Origin: Bifidobacterium gallicum DSM 20093 = LMG 11596
Lineage (GTDB): Bacteria; Actinomycetota; Actinomycetes; Actinomycetales; Bifidobacteriaceae
Assembly (NCBI RefSeq): GCF_000741205.1
Contig: NZ_JGYW01000009.1
Coordinates: forward strand, 80,140 to 144,139
Length of the DNA: 64,000 bases
Direction of reading: 5' to 3'
Under the pieces are notes generated by a model. It was not told the origin of the DNA and searched no databases. It saw only the letters and a program-made list of their open reading frames with translations. Within the stretch, counting starts at the first letter, position 1, and each line of letters begins with the position of its first letter. Below, one piece after another: positions 17,159-24,611 of this stretch. Both the position numbers and the translations under genes were made by a program.

Positions 17159-18694
17159 TCAATCTTGGCGCAGTGCCAAATCGGTGCGGTTTTTGTTGGC
17201 CACAATGATCCAGCCGATGATGGCGAACGGAATCGAAGCTGCCACGACAATCCAGGTGACCATGACGCCCGAATAGGCGTCGAACTTGTCGACGACGATG
17301 CCGGCAACAATCGAGCCGAATGAGGAGCCCACGGCATTGGCCGTCGTCAGCCAAGACAAGCCTTCCGTAAGCTGCGAGTCGGGCACTGTGTCTTTGATAA
17401 TCAGGTTGCCTGTGGCCAGCAATGGCGCCACCACCAAGCCCGCCAACAGTTCAGTGATACCCAACACAGCGAAGTTGTCCATCGTCAACCGCATGCCAAC
17501 GAATCCCAAAGCCAGCAACGCCAAACAGATGACCATGCGGCGCCAATGCGAGCCGCGATGTGCGTGCGAACCGAACACGAGCGCGCCAATCAGCGAGCCG
17601 GCGGCCAGCATCGCAAGCTGCACGCCCAGGAACGCGTCCAGATGATGCAGTTCCATCCATGCAGTGATCGACACGTCGAACGCCGTGAAGCTCATGTTGA
17701 AAATCAGGAAGGTGAAGCAGAGCGGCAGAATGCCTACATACAGCAGCACGTTGCGCACCTGCTTGCGCGTGGCGGACTGTGATGGACGCGTGCGGCGTTG
17801 TGTGAAGAAGGTGTCGGCAGCCTTGTTGCCATCAAACTCGCCGCGTGCCAGACGCAACTCAGGGTCGTCGGCCGCAACGAGTTCAGGCGTGGCGACCACG
17901 GCATGCAACACCGGCGGCTGAGTGGAGCGCTGGGCGAAGAATATCGTGCCGCCGATGGCCGCGGCCGCCGTGGGCACAAACAGCTGACTGACGGGATGCA
18001 CACCTGTGGCCAACGAGGCAGCCAAAATGGGGCCGAAAATGTAAATAACCTCGTCAACGGCGGCCTCAAATGCATACGCCGTATCGAGCAGGTCTTCATT
18101 GTCGGTGCGTTCGAGCAGATACGCCCACCGCGTGCGCACGAGCGCGCCGAACGAGAATTGCGTGCCACCCATGATGATTGCGAGTACGAACAGCAGTGGA
18201 ATCGGCACACGCATCAGTGCCGCTATGGCGAACGCACACATCACCACGACTTGCACAGCCAGCACCACCGAACCCACGCGCCGTTGGCCGAAGCGGTCAA
18301 ACAAGCGCGCATACAACGGTGTGACCGCCGCCACGGCCAAAATGTAGGCACCGCTCATGGCGCCGGCAACCGTCCAATTGTTATACAAATGGTTGAGCGC
18401 GAGCACAATGCCGAGGCTCATCATCGACAATGGCAAACGGGCCAATGCGGCTGAAGCGCTAAACGCTTTGGCGCCGGGCAACGCGAACATGCGCGCATAC
18501 GGCGACTTGGCATGCGGCGACGGCTGCCTCCGCTGCGGTGGTTGCGACTGCTGACGTGGCTGCGACGGCTGTTGTTGTTGCCGCGGCTGCGGCTGCTGCT
18601 GTCGTTGTTGCGACGGCTGTCGGTCCTGTTGCCGGGATTGTTGCTGTTGCGGCTGCTGTTGTGACCGCCTAGTGATGGACAGTGAAGCGTTCAT
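17159..18694 (-). CDS. MFS permease with Gln-rich N-terminal extension
   Basis: A 511-residue major facilitator permease. About 12 hydrophobic segments run from residue ~75 to ~505, with an MFS-type RFGQRR loop after segment 2 and a charged central loop (~280-325). The substrate cannot be told; drug or metabolite efflux is the usual role. The first ~65 residues are mostly Gln, Pro, Arg and Ser (QQQPQQQQSRQQDRQPSQQR and similar), an unusual cytoplasmic tail. The start is supported by GGAGG nine bases upstream, so the Gln tract is probably translated. The gene shares a promoter-like block with the GNAT gene upstream, and a seven-unit palindrome array lies upstream of that block. Confidence 0.85.
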   Translation of the reverse strand: MNASLSITRRSQQQPQQQQSRQQDRQPSQQRQQQPQPRQQQQPSQPRQQSQPPQRRQPSPHAKSPYARMFALPGAKAFSASAALARLPLSMMSLGIVLALNHLYNNWTVAGAMSGAYILAVAAVTPLYARLFDRFGQRRVGSVVLAVQVVVMCAFAIAALMRVPIPLLFVLAIIMGGTQFSFGALVRTRWAYLLERTDNEDLLDTAYAFEAAVDEVIYIFGPILAASLATGVHPVSQLFVPTAAAAIGGTIFFAQRSTQPPVLHAVVATPELVAADDPELRLARGEFDGNKAADTFFTQRRTRPSQSATRKQVRNVLLYVGILPLCFTFLIFNMSFTAFDVSITAWMELHHLDAFLGVQLAMLAAGSLIGALVFGSHAHRGSHWRRMVICLALLALGFVGMRLTMDNFAVLGITELLAGLVVAPLLATGNLIIKDTVPDSQLTEGLSWLTTANAVGSSFGSIVAGIVVDKFDAYSGVMVTWIVVAASIPFAIIGWIIVANKNRTDLALRQD

Positions 18695-18717
18695 GCGGTG
18701 TAATCCTCCAGAACGCT

Positions 18718-18767
18718 ACCCTACTCGGCCGCGCCGCATCGCGCTCCGCCTCACGCACGCAGCCGAA
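18718..18767 (-). promoter_or_regulatory. Promoter-like block of the MFS gene, shared with the GNAT gene
   Basis: On the coding strand it runs from TTCGGCTGCGTGCGTGA to CGAGTAGGGT, ending ~24 bases before the ATG. The 17-base block and the CGAGTAG element recur at the same distance before the GNAT gene. TAGGGT is a possible -10. Confidence 0.5.
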
Positions 18768-18773
18768 TACCTC

Positions 18774-19126
18774 AAACTGCATCTTTCCGTACCAGCCTGG
18801 TCAGGAAAACCGCACTTTCCAGCCCAAAACTGCATCTCCGCTTACCAGCCTGGTCAGGGAAACTACCCTTCGCGTCCCAAAACTGCATCCTCGCTTACCA
18901 GCGTGGTCAGGATAGATACATTTCCGGTCACAAAACCGCATCTCCGTTTACCAGCGTGGTCAGGGGGGTTACGGTTTCTAGTTCAAACTGCACCTTTCCG
19001 TACCAGCCTGGTCAGGAAAGTTACCCTTCCCAGCCCAAAACTGCATCTCTCCGTACCAGCCTGGTCAGGAGGGTTACGGTTTCTAGTTCAAACTGCATCT
19101 CCGTTTACCAGCCTGGTCAGGGAAAC
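18774..19126. repeat. Array A: seven tandem 52-53 bp units with ACCAGCCTGGT palindromes
   Basis: Each unit has a conserved part (AAACTGCATCTCCG-like, then TACCAGCCTGGTCAGG) and a ~20-bp variable part. Palindrome centres are at about 18796, 18849, 18902, 18955, 19007, 19060 and 19112, so steps of 53, 53, 53, 52, 53 and 52. Copies 3 and 4 carry ACCAGCGTGGT. The variable parts of units 4 and 6 are nearly identical, as are parts of 2 and 5. It lies upstream of the MFS promoter and does not look coding. The spacing fits about five helical turns. Confidence 0.9.
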
Positions 19127-19145
19127 TACAGTTGGGCAAACAAAA

Positions 19146-19180
19146 CGGCCTCGCAGTACCGGACGGGTACGGCGAGGCCG
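19146..19180 (-). terminator. Rho-independent terminator of the GNAT gene
   Basis: CGGCCTCGC (19146-19154) pairs with GCGAGGCCG (19172-19180), with GTACC/GGTAC inside. On the minus strand the stem is followed by TTTTGTTTG. It separates the GNAT gene from array A. Confidence 0.85.
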
Positions 19181-19226
19181 CGAGTTGGGCTCGGTGCACA
19201 TCACCTCAGCGTCGCTGGTGGGCGGC

Positions 19227-20189
19227 TCAGACCAGGCGCACGGTTCCCATGTAGATATATTGGTCGTCGGTGAGCGTCACGGCTCCTGGAGCTAAATCAC
19301 CGGCCGCGCCCAGACCGTCAGCCGCGCCCGCGCCCGCGTCACCAGCCGCGTCCGCGCCACCAGACACGCCCGTATCCCCCGCAGCAGCATCCCCCGCAGC
19401 AGCATCCCCCGCAACCGCCTCGGCCTGCGCCTCCAGCCGCGCGATCTGCTGGTCGGTCAGATTGACCGGATATGGATCGCTGTCGTCATCTTCCGGATGG
19501 TCGGCATGTAGGCGCTGCGCCACGCGTTGCAGGCCCTTATGGTCGTAGAAGCTGTAGTCGCATGACGAATCGGTATGCAGGAAGAACGCCGTCACGCCCT
19601 CTGCGGCCAGGCTCTCGAGCATCTGCCGCCACAACGCGCCACCCACGCCCATGCCGCGCGTATCTGGGTTGACCATGAACAGTTCCAGCTCGGCTTGCGT
19701 ATCTTCACGCACGAGGCATTCGTCCTCAAGCTCGCGCTCCTGGGCAAAGAACTCCTGCAATTGCGCGAGTTTGCGCTGGCCTTTGGGTGATGTGCGCATC
19801 AACGCTTCGGTCAGTTCCAACGCTTCGCGCGCTTGCGTGAACAGTTGCGGTTGACCCACCACACGCGTCAACGTCAGCCCCGCAAACTCGCCATTGGGGG
19901 TACGTCCGATCGTGCCTTGCGTCGCCAGATCGAGATAGTGCAACGTCAGATATCGTGACGCCAACGCCGCCATCGGCGTGCCAACGATAGCCGGATCAGT
20001 GATCGGCCATGTGCGGTCGAATCCCGTGATGACGTCTTCCACATCATCCCACTGCACGGGCGCATACTGCACCATTTCGGGCCGCACGCTCGCTTTGGCG
20101 AGCGCCGCGATCCCGCCACGCCCGTTACGCACCTCTCCCCTTTGCCGATTTTTTGCACCATCTTGCATGCCGGCTTGTTCTGCACTCAT
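19227..20189 (-). CDS. GNAT-family N-acetyltransferase with Ala/Gly/Asp-rich insert
   Basis: An acetyl-CoA-dependent acyltransferase of unknown substrate. The GNAT signature is VNPDTRGMGVGGALW (motif A, acetyl-CoA pyrophosphate loop, residues ~173-187), followed by a helix and FFLHTDSSCDYSFYDHKG. The start at 20189 has AGGAGGA eight bases upstream, giving 320 residues. Residues ~255-305 are a low-complexity Ala/Gly/Asp stretch encoded by short GC-rich tandem repeats (about 19280-19430); only then comes the final strand YIYMGTVRLV. It is read towards the MFS gene but ends at a strong terminator, and the two share promoter-like sequence. Confidence 0.82.
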   Translation of the reverse strand: MSAEQAGMQDGAKNRQRGEVRNGRGGIAALAKASVRPEMVQYAPVQWDDVEDVITGFDRTWPITDPAIVGTPMAALASRYLTLHYLDLATQGTIGRTPNGEFAGLTLTRVVGQPQLFTQAREALELTEALMRTSPKGQRKLAQLQEFFAQERELEDECLVREDTQAELELFMVNPDTRGMGVGGALWRQMLESLAAEGVTAFFLHTDSSCDYSFYDHKGLQRVAQRLHADHPEDDDSDPYPVNLTDQQIARLEAQAEAVAGDAAAGDAAAGDTGVSGGADAAGDAGAGAADGLGAAGDLAPGAVTLTDDQYIYMGTVRLV

Positions 20190-20211
20190 ACGCGTTCCTC
20201 CTAGCTGCCAC

Positions 20212-20260
20212 ACTACTCGACCCGCGCCTGTGCCGTCCGACAGTCACGCACGCAGCCGAA
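20212..20260 (-). promoter_or_regulatory. Promoter-like block of the GNAT gene
   Basis: It holds the same TTCGGCTGCGTGCGTGA (20244-20260) and CGAGTAGTGT elements as the MFS gene at matching distance from the start. TAGTGT may be the -10. The palindrome CCGAACGTTCGG (20256-20267) overlaps its upstream edge. Confidence 0.5.
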
Positions 20261-20386
20261 CGTTCGGTCGCCTGCCAGCCCGGTTGTCACGCGGTTCCGT
20301 GTCTGCCGCCTGGGTATCTACCGAGGTCCCGGTTTCCGCTGGATTTCTAGCGTCACACGTGTCCCCGGTTCACCCCAATTTCCGCG

Positions 20387-23300
20387 TCACTCGTCGTCGC
20401 CGTCCACGCCTTGGGGAATGCCTTCGCGCAGTTCGTTGAGAATCTGCTGTTCGCTCTTGGGTTCGGCCGTGAGCGAGCGCCGGTTTTCGTCGGCTTCACT
20501 CACGTAGTAGAGCGTGGCATCGATGCGTTCAATCGGGATGTCTTGTGCGCGGGACCACAACAGCCGGTAAAAGTCAAGTTGTCGTAGTTTCTCTTGCACG
20601 TCCTCGGGTTTGACTGGTCGCCTGCCGGTTTTCCAGTCGACAATCGTGAAGCTATGTTCGGTATCGGAGCCGTCCAACCGTCCGCGGAAAATCGCGTCAA
20701 TTTTGCCTGGCATGATTGCCAGTTCGTTTGCCGCGCCGTCCGTCTCGGATTCGCCCGCCGATTTGGGCACGGCCATGACGACGCTTTGTTCGGCGGCTTC
20801 CAGTTGGCGCGCCGCCCATGGTGATTCGACGATGCGCTGCTGCCAGGTGAGCATGTCTCGTTCGGCTTGCAACGCTTTGGCCGTGTCCTTGTGATCTTCC
20901 AGACTGTCGGCTTCCAACTGCTGTTCGCGCATGTCGAGATTGCGCATCGCTTCGTGCATGTCGTTGATCATTGCGGCTTGCGATTCGAGCGTTTCGCCGC
21001 TTCCGGCTTTGAGGAACCGTTCGGCCCAGTTGTGTAGCCGCGTGCCGGCTTGTGCCGCGCTCGACGACGACACGTATGGGATTGGCCGCACGAGCGAGCG
21101 CGCAAATTCCAACCGTTCAGCTTCGTTATCATGTCCCGCGTAATGCTGCAACGTCGTCACGGTCAGGCGTTTCGTGCGCAGCACGGCTTGGGCTTTGCGC
21201 AGGATTTCCTTGTTGAGTTGCGCGCCGCGCAGTACGGCGGCCGCGCTCAGGTCAACGTCGTGCAAGATTTTCTGCGCTTGTGCCTGCAGCGTAGGCTGTG
21301 TTGCTTCTTTTGATTCCTGTGGTTGCGCCATACCCGCCGCAGCCACCCCGTCGCCACCCTGCGTATCGGCATCATGCAGCGTGGCCATGGCTTCGCGTAC
21401 GAGTTGTGCCGAATGGGCGAGACGCTGGGCCAACGCGGGGCTCAACTGTGTCGGGAATGGCAGTGTGCCGGCCGTGTCATCATCGGTTAGCGGCGCATTC
21501 CAAGCGTCCCCGACCACGACGTTTTCCCACGTTTGCGCGTCATCGCCCACAAAGAATCCTTGGGGCAGGTCGAATCCGAGGCCTTGCGGCGTGCGCAGCG
21601 TCTGGCCGCCTGCCGCGTCTTCGGCTGTGGCTGTCTCATGAAGGTTCGTTGGTGTGGACGCCCAATCCTGCTGGTTTGCATGATGGTAGGTCAGCACGTC
21701 CTCCACTTCGGCAAAGAAGTTGGAAACGGATTTGCCGCGTTCGTCGCCACTGAGCAGTGTTTCGTCACGCGTCAGTGCTGTGGGCAATGTGCTGGCCGTG
21801 AGCAATACGGCTTTCTTCGCGCGTGTGATGGCCACATACATCAGGCGTCGTTCGTCGGCGTGGTGGCGCCGGCCGTATTCTTCGAGTTGCGTCAAATACC
21901 AATTGTTCGCGTCGTCCGCATCGCCCTGCGCTTGCGCCATGGCCGAACGTGATTGGCGTAATGAGCCTTTGAGCTCGTCATCCAATGTTTCCAACGCATC
22001 CAAGCGGCGCAATGCGGCCAACGGGTCCACAGCGCCCGTCTCTTCGTCATCGCTGGAACCGTCCGCCGCATCATGCGGGAATTGCGGCAAAATGCCCGCG
22101 TCCACGCGCACGGGCACCGGCACGGCTTGCGGCATTGTCAGCCAGGTGTCGGCGGTTTCCTGATATTCGGGCGGCTGCCACATGGGCGCGTCTTCGACGG
22201 CACCCGAGCCTGGCGCATGGGTTTGGCCAAACAGTGTGTCTGGCGTTTCGATCTTCAAATGTTCGCCGACATTGCTTGGGAACGTGTTGGCTTCAAGGCT
22301 TGGGATCACGACGGCATCCCATTCCAAACCTTTGGACTGGTGGATCGTCATCAGCACCACGTCGCATACGGCATCCACGCCTTGTGCGGTTTCCTCTTGC
22401 GCGTCCTTGAGCGATTCCACCCAGGCGAGGAACCCGCGCAATGACACGGATTGGTCGTTGGAAATCTCCTGCACATACGTGCTCACCAAGTTGTGCAGCG
22501 ACCGCAATGGTGATTGGACGCTGGCCGCATGCTCATCACGACCTTGCAAACCGGCCGCCACAAGCATGTCGATGTCAAGGTTCAACGCTTCACTTGCCGC
22601 ACGGATCGCCTCATCAAGCGGCCCGTAAAGCGAGGCTTTGACGGCCTGCAATGCTTGCGCGGCTGAGAGCAACGATGCGCGTCCCTGCTCACTGATGTCG
22701 GTGGTTGTGAGCAATTGCGCCAAATCGTCGTGCAGCAACGTGTCGACGAGGAACACGCTGTTGGGCAGTTTATTGCGATACTCGCGTACCGCGGCTTTTT
22801 GATCGCGCAACGCCGTCGCGGCAATCGCCGCGTCAAGGTCGTCACCTTTGCCCGAGGGCTTCACCACGCCTGTTTCGCAGAGCAGCCGATAACGTTGCTG
22901 CATGTTCAACTGTTCAGCCAATTTGGCGAACGCCGCCAAGTCATGCGCGTTCACATGGTAACGGGCCGTGGCCAGCAAGCGCAGCATGTGGGCCGCGTCG
23001 GCATGGTCGCTGGCCGCATGCAGCAACGCGAGCACATCACGCACTTCAGCACGGTCAAGCAATGCCGATTTGCCGACGACTTGCACACTCAACCCTGCGG
23101 ATTCCAGCGCCGCACGATATTCATCCATATGCGTTTTGGACCTAAACAGCAGTGCCACATGCGGCGCTTGGGCGTCCACTCCCATCTCAGGGTCCACGCT
23201 GCCGTACTTGCGTTGCGCTTCATGCACAAACCGCACAATGCCATCAATCTCTTCACCGCGCGTCACATAGTGCTGCATGCCAATCACGCCACGATCCGCT

Positions 23301-24607
23301 GTGGCCATTGTGGTCAGTTCAGGCACATCCACTTCGCGCATCGGCGAACTGCTGCGACGTTTGGGCGCTTTACGCAACGACATGGTCAACGCGTTCGCCG
23401 CTTCAAGCACGAGCTTCGCGTTGCGTCGCGTCATCGTGATCGGCAGCGGCGCATAAGTAGGCGGCAAGCCAAAATCACGTTGGAACATGCGAAATGCGCC
23501 GGGACTGGCTCCTCGCCATGCGTAAATCGATTGGAACGGGTCACCCACGGCTCCCACCGCCGATGTGCCCGCGGGTTGCATACCGGCTTCATCGGCATGG
23601 GTGGGCGTGGAGTCGGGATGGAACAACGCGGCCAACAGTGACGCCTGCGTTGTGGACGTGTCTTGGTATTCGTCCAACAGCACATGCGTGTAACGACGGC
23701 GATACTGTTCACCGATCGACGGGAATTGCGTGACGAGCTGGTAGGCGGCGATTGTGAAATCGCCAAACTCGGCCATATGACGCTGCTGTTTGGCTTGCGC
23801 ATACAGCTGCACCAACGACAACAGCGTCTCGCGTTTGCGTGTCACCTCACGCAAATCCATGGCGGTTTGCAACGCCTTCTGCTCGCCAATCAGTTCGTTT
23901 TCAGCATTGATTTGCGCGACTTTTTCGGCATACTGCTGGTCGGTCTGTTTTTTGGTGCGCTTGGGCACGCTTTTGAAATTGGGGATTTTCTCAGGCAGTT
24001 CGCGCTCGCCGATCAGTTCATCGAGCAGGTCAAGGAACGCCTGGTCCCATTCATGCACGCGTTGCACGGCTTGGTCAAAGGTATGGCAATCGCCGCCAAT
24101 CATCGAACTGGCAATATTGTTGGACAGCGCATACACGTCGTTCACCATCGTCGAGAACGAACCATAATCTTTCGACGCTTCAAGCACCTGTTGCATGTTC
24201 GCGTCCACAACGTCGCTAATCAGCTGGTGTGCGCCAGCTTCACTCAACGGTTGCACGTTCTGGTCAAACCCGACGAGCAACCCGTATCGACGCACGATGC
24301 CTTGGAAAAACGCATCATAGGTCAACACTTCGGGCTTCATGAACCGTGCGGCGTTCGATGTATCATCCGCATGCAACGACTTCGTATACGCGCTCGTGAC
24401 GCGTTGCAACAGCTCGCTGGCCGCTTTGCGTGTGAATGTCAAGCCCAGAATATGCTGCGGCGGCACGCCTTGGTCAATCAGATGGATGATGCGTTCGGTC
24501 ATCGTATAGGTTTTGCCCGAACCTGCGCCAGCCACCACCAGGAACGTGTCGTCATGAGGCGCTTCAATAATCGCGGCCTGCTCCGCCGTCGGTGTTTTCT
24601 TGACCAT
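20387..24607 (-). CDS. adnB: UvrD-like helicase/RecB-type nuclease, AdnB-like
   Basis: A 1406-residue ATP-dependent DNA helicase fused to a nuclease. The SF1A motor has AGAGSGKT (Walker A, residues ~26-33), LLDEYQDTS (Walker B), GDPFQSIYAWRGA (motif III) and RLMYVAITRAKK (motif VI). The C-terminus has the PD-(D/E)xK nuclease core: Asp in GKIDAIF and IVDWKTG with its Lys. With the gene just upstream it matches the actinobacterial AdnAB pair that resects double-strand breaks for recombination. Its ATG lies four bases after the upstream stop and AAGGGG overlaps that gene's end, so translation is coupled. The exact ortholog assignment (AdnB versus AddA) rests on domain layout and pairing only. 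Confidence 0.85.
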   Translation of the reverse strand: MVKKTPTAEQAAIIEAPHDDTFLVVAGAGSGKTYTMTERIIHLIDQGVPPQHILGLTFTRKAASELLQRVTSAYTKSLHADDTSNAARFMKPEVLTYDAFFQGIVRRYGLLVGFDQNVQPLSEAGAHQLISDVVDANMQQVLEASKDYGSFSTMVNDVYALSNNIASSMIGGDCHTFDQAVQRVHEWDQAFLDLLDELIGERELPEKIPNFKSVPKRTKKQTDQQYAEKVAQINAENELIGEQKALQTAMDLREVTRKRETLLSLVQLYAQAKQQRHMAEFGDFTIAAYQLVTQFPSIGEQYRRRYTHVLLDEYQDTSTTQASLLAALFHPDSTPTHADEAGMQPAGTSAVGAVGDPFQSIYAWRGASPGAFRMFQRDFGLPPTYAPLPITMTRRNAKLVLEAANALTMSLRKAPKRRSSSPMREVDVPELTTMATADRGVIGMQHYVTRGEEIDGIVRFVHEAQRKYGSVDPEMGVDAQAPHVALLFRSKTHMDEYRAALESAGLSVQVVGKSALLDRAEVRDVLALLHAASDHADAAHMLRLLATARYHVNAHDLAAFAKLAEQLNMQQRYRLLCETGVVKPSGKGDDLDAAIAATALRDQKAAVREYRNKLPNSVFLVDTLLHDDLAQLLTTTDISEQGRASLLSAAQALQAVKASLYGPLDEAIRAASEALNLDIDMLVAAGLQGRDEHAASVQSPLRSLHNLVSTYVQEISNDQSVSLRGFLAWVESLKDAQEETAQGVDAVCDVVLMTIHQSKGLEWDAVVIPSLEANTFPSNVGEHLKIETPDTLFGQTHAPGSGAVEDAPMWQPPEYQETADTWLTMPQAVPVPVRVDAGILPQFPHDAADGSSDDEETGAVDPLAALRRLDALETLDDELKGSLRQSRSAMAQAQGDADDANNWYLTQLEEYGRRHHADERRLMYVAITRAKKAVLLTASTLPTALTRDETLLSGDERGKSVSNFFAEVEDVLTYHHANQQDWASTPTNLHETATAEDAAGGQTLRTPQGLGFDLPQGFFVGDDAQTWENVVVGDAWNAPLTDDDTAGTLPFPTQLSPALAQRLAHSAQLVREAMATLHDADTQGGDGVAAAGMAQPQESKEATQPTLQAQAQKILHDVDLSAAAVLRGAQLNKEILRKAQAVLRTKRLTVTTLQHYAGHDNEAERLEFARSLVRPIPYVSSSSAAQAGTRLHNWAERFLKAGSGETLESQAAMINDMHEAMRNLDMREQQLEADSLEDHKDTAKALQAERDMLTWQQRIVESPWAARQLEAAEQSVVMAVPKSAGESETDGAANELAIMPGKIDAIFRGRLDGSDTEHSFTIVDWKTGRRPVKPEDVQEKLRQLDFYRLLWSRAQDIPIERIDATLYYVSEADENRRSLTAEPKSEQQILNELREGIPQGVDGDDE

Positions 24608-24611
24608 CGTT

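Noticed and set aside
18774-19126. CRISPR array
   Set aside because: The period of 52-53 bp and repeats look CRISPR-like, but the repeat part varies between copies, several fillers are the same, the conserved core is a short symmetric palindrome, and no cas gene is present.
18672-19295. Protein-coding repeat gene on the plus strand through array A
   Set aside because: The frame is open only because the 53-bp unit lacks stops in it. Repeat fillers change length by one base, which scrambles the reading, and there is no ribosome site or known domain.
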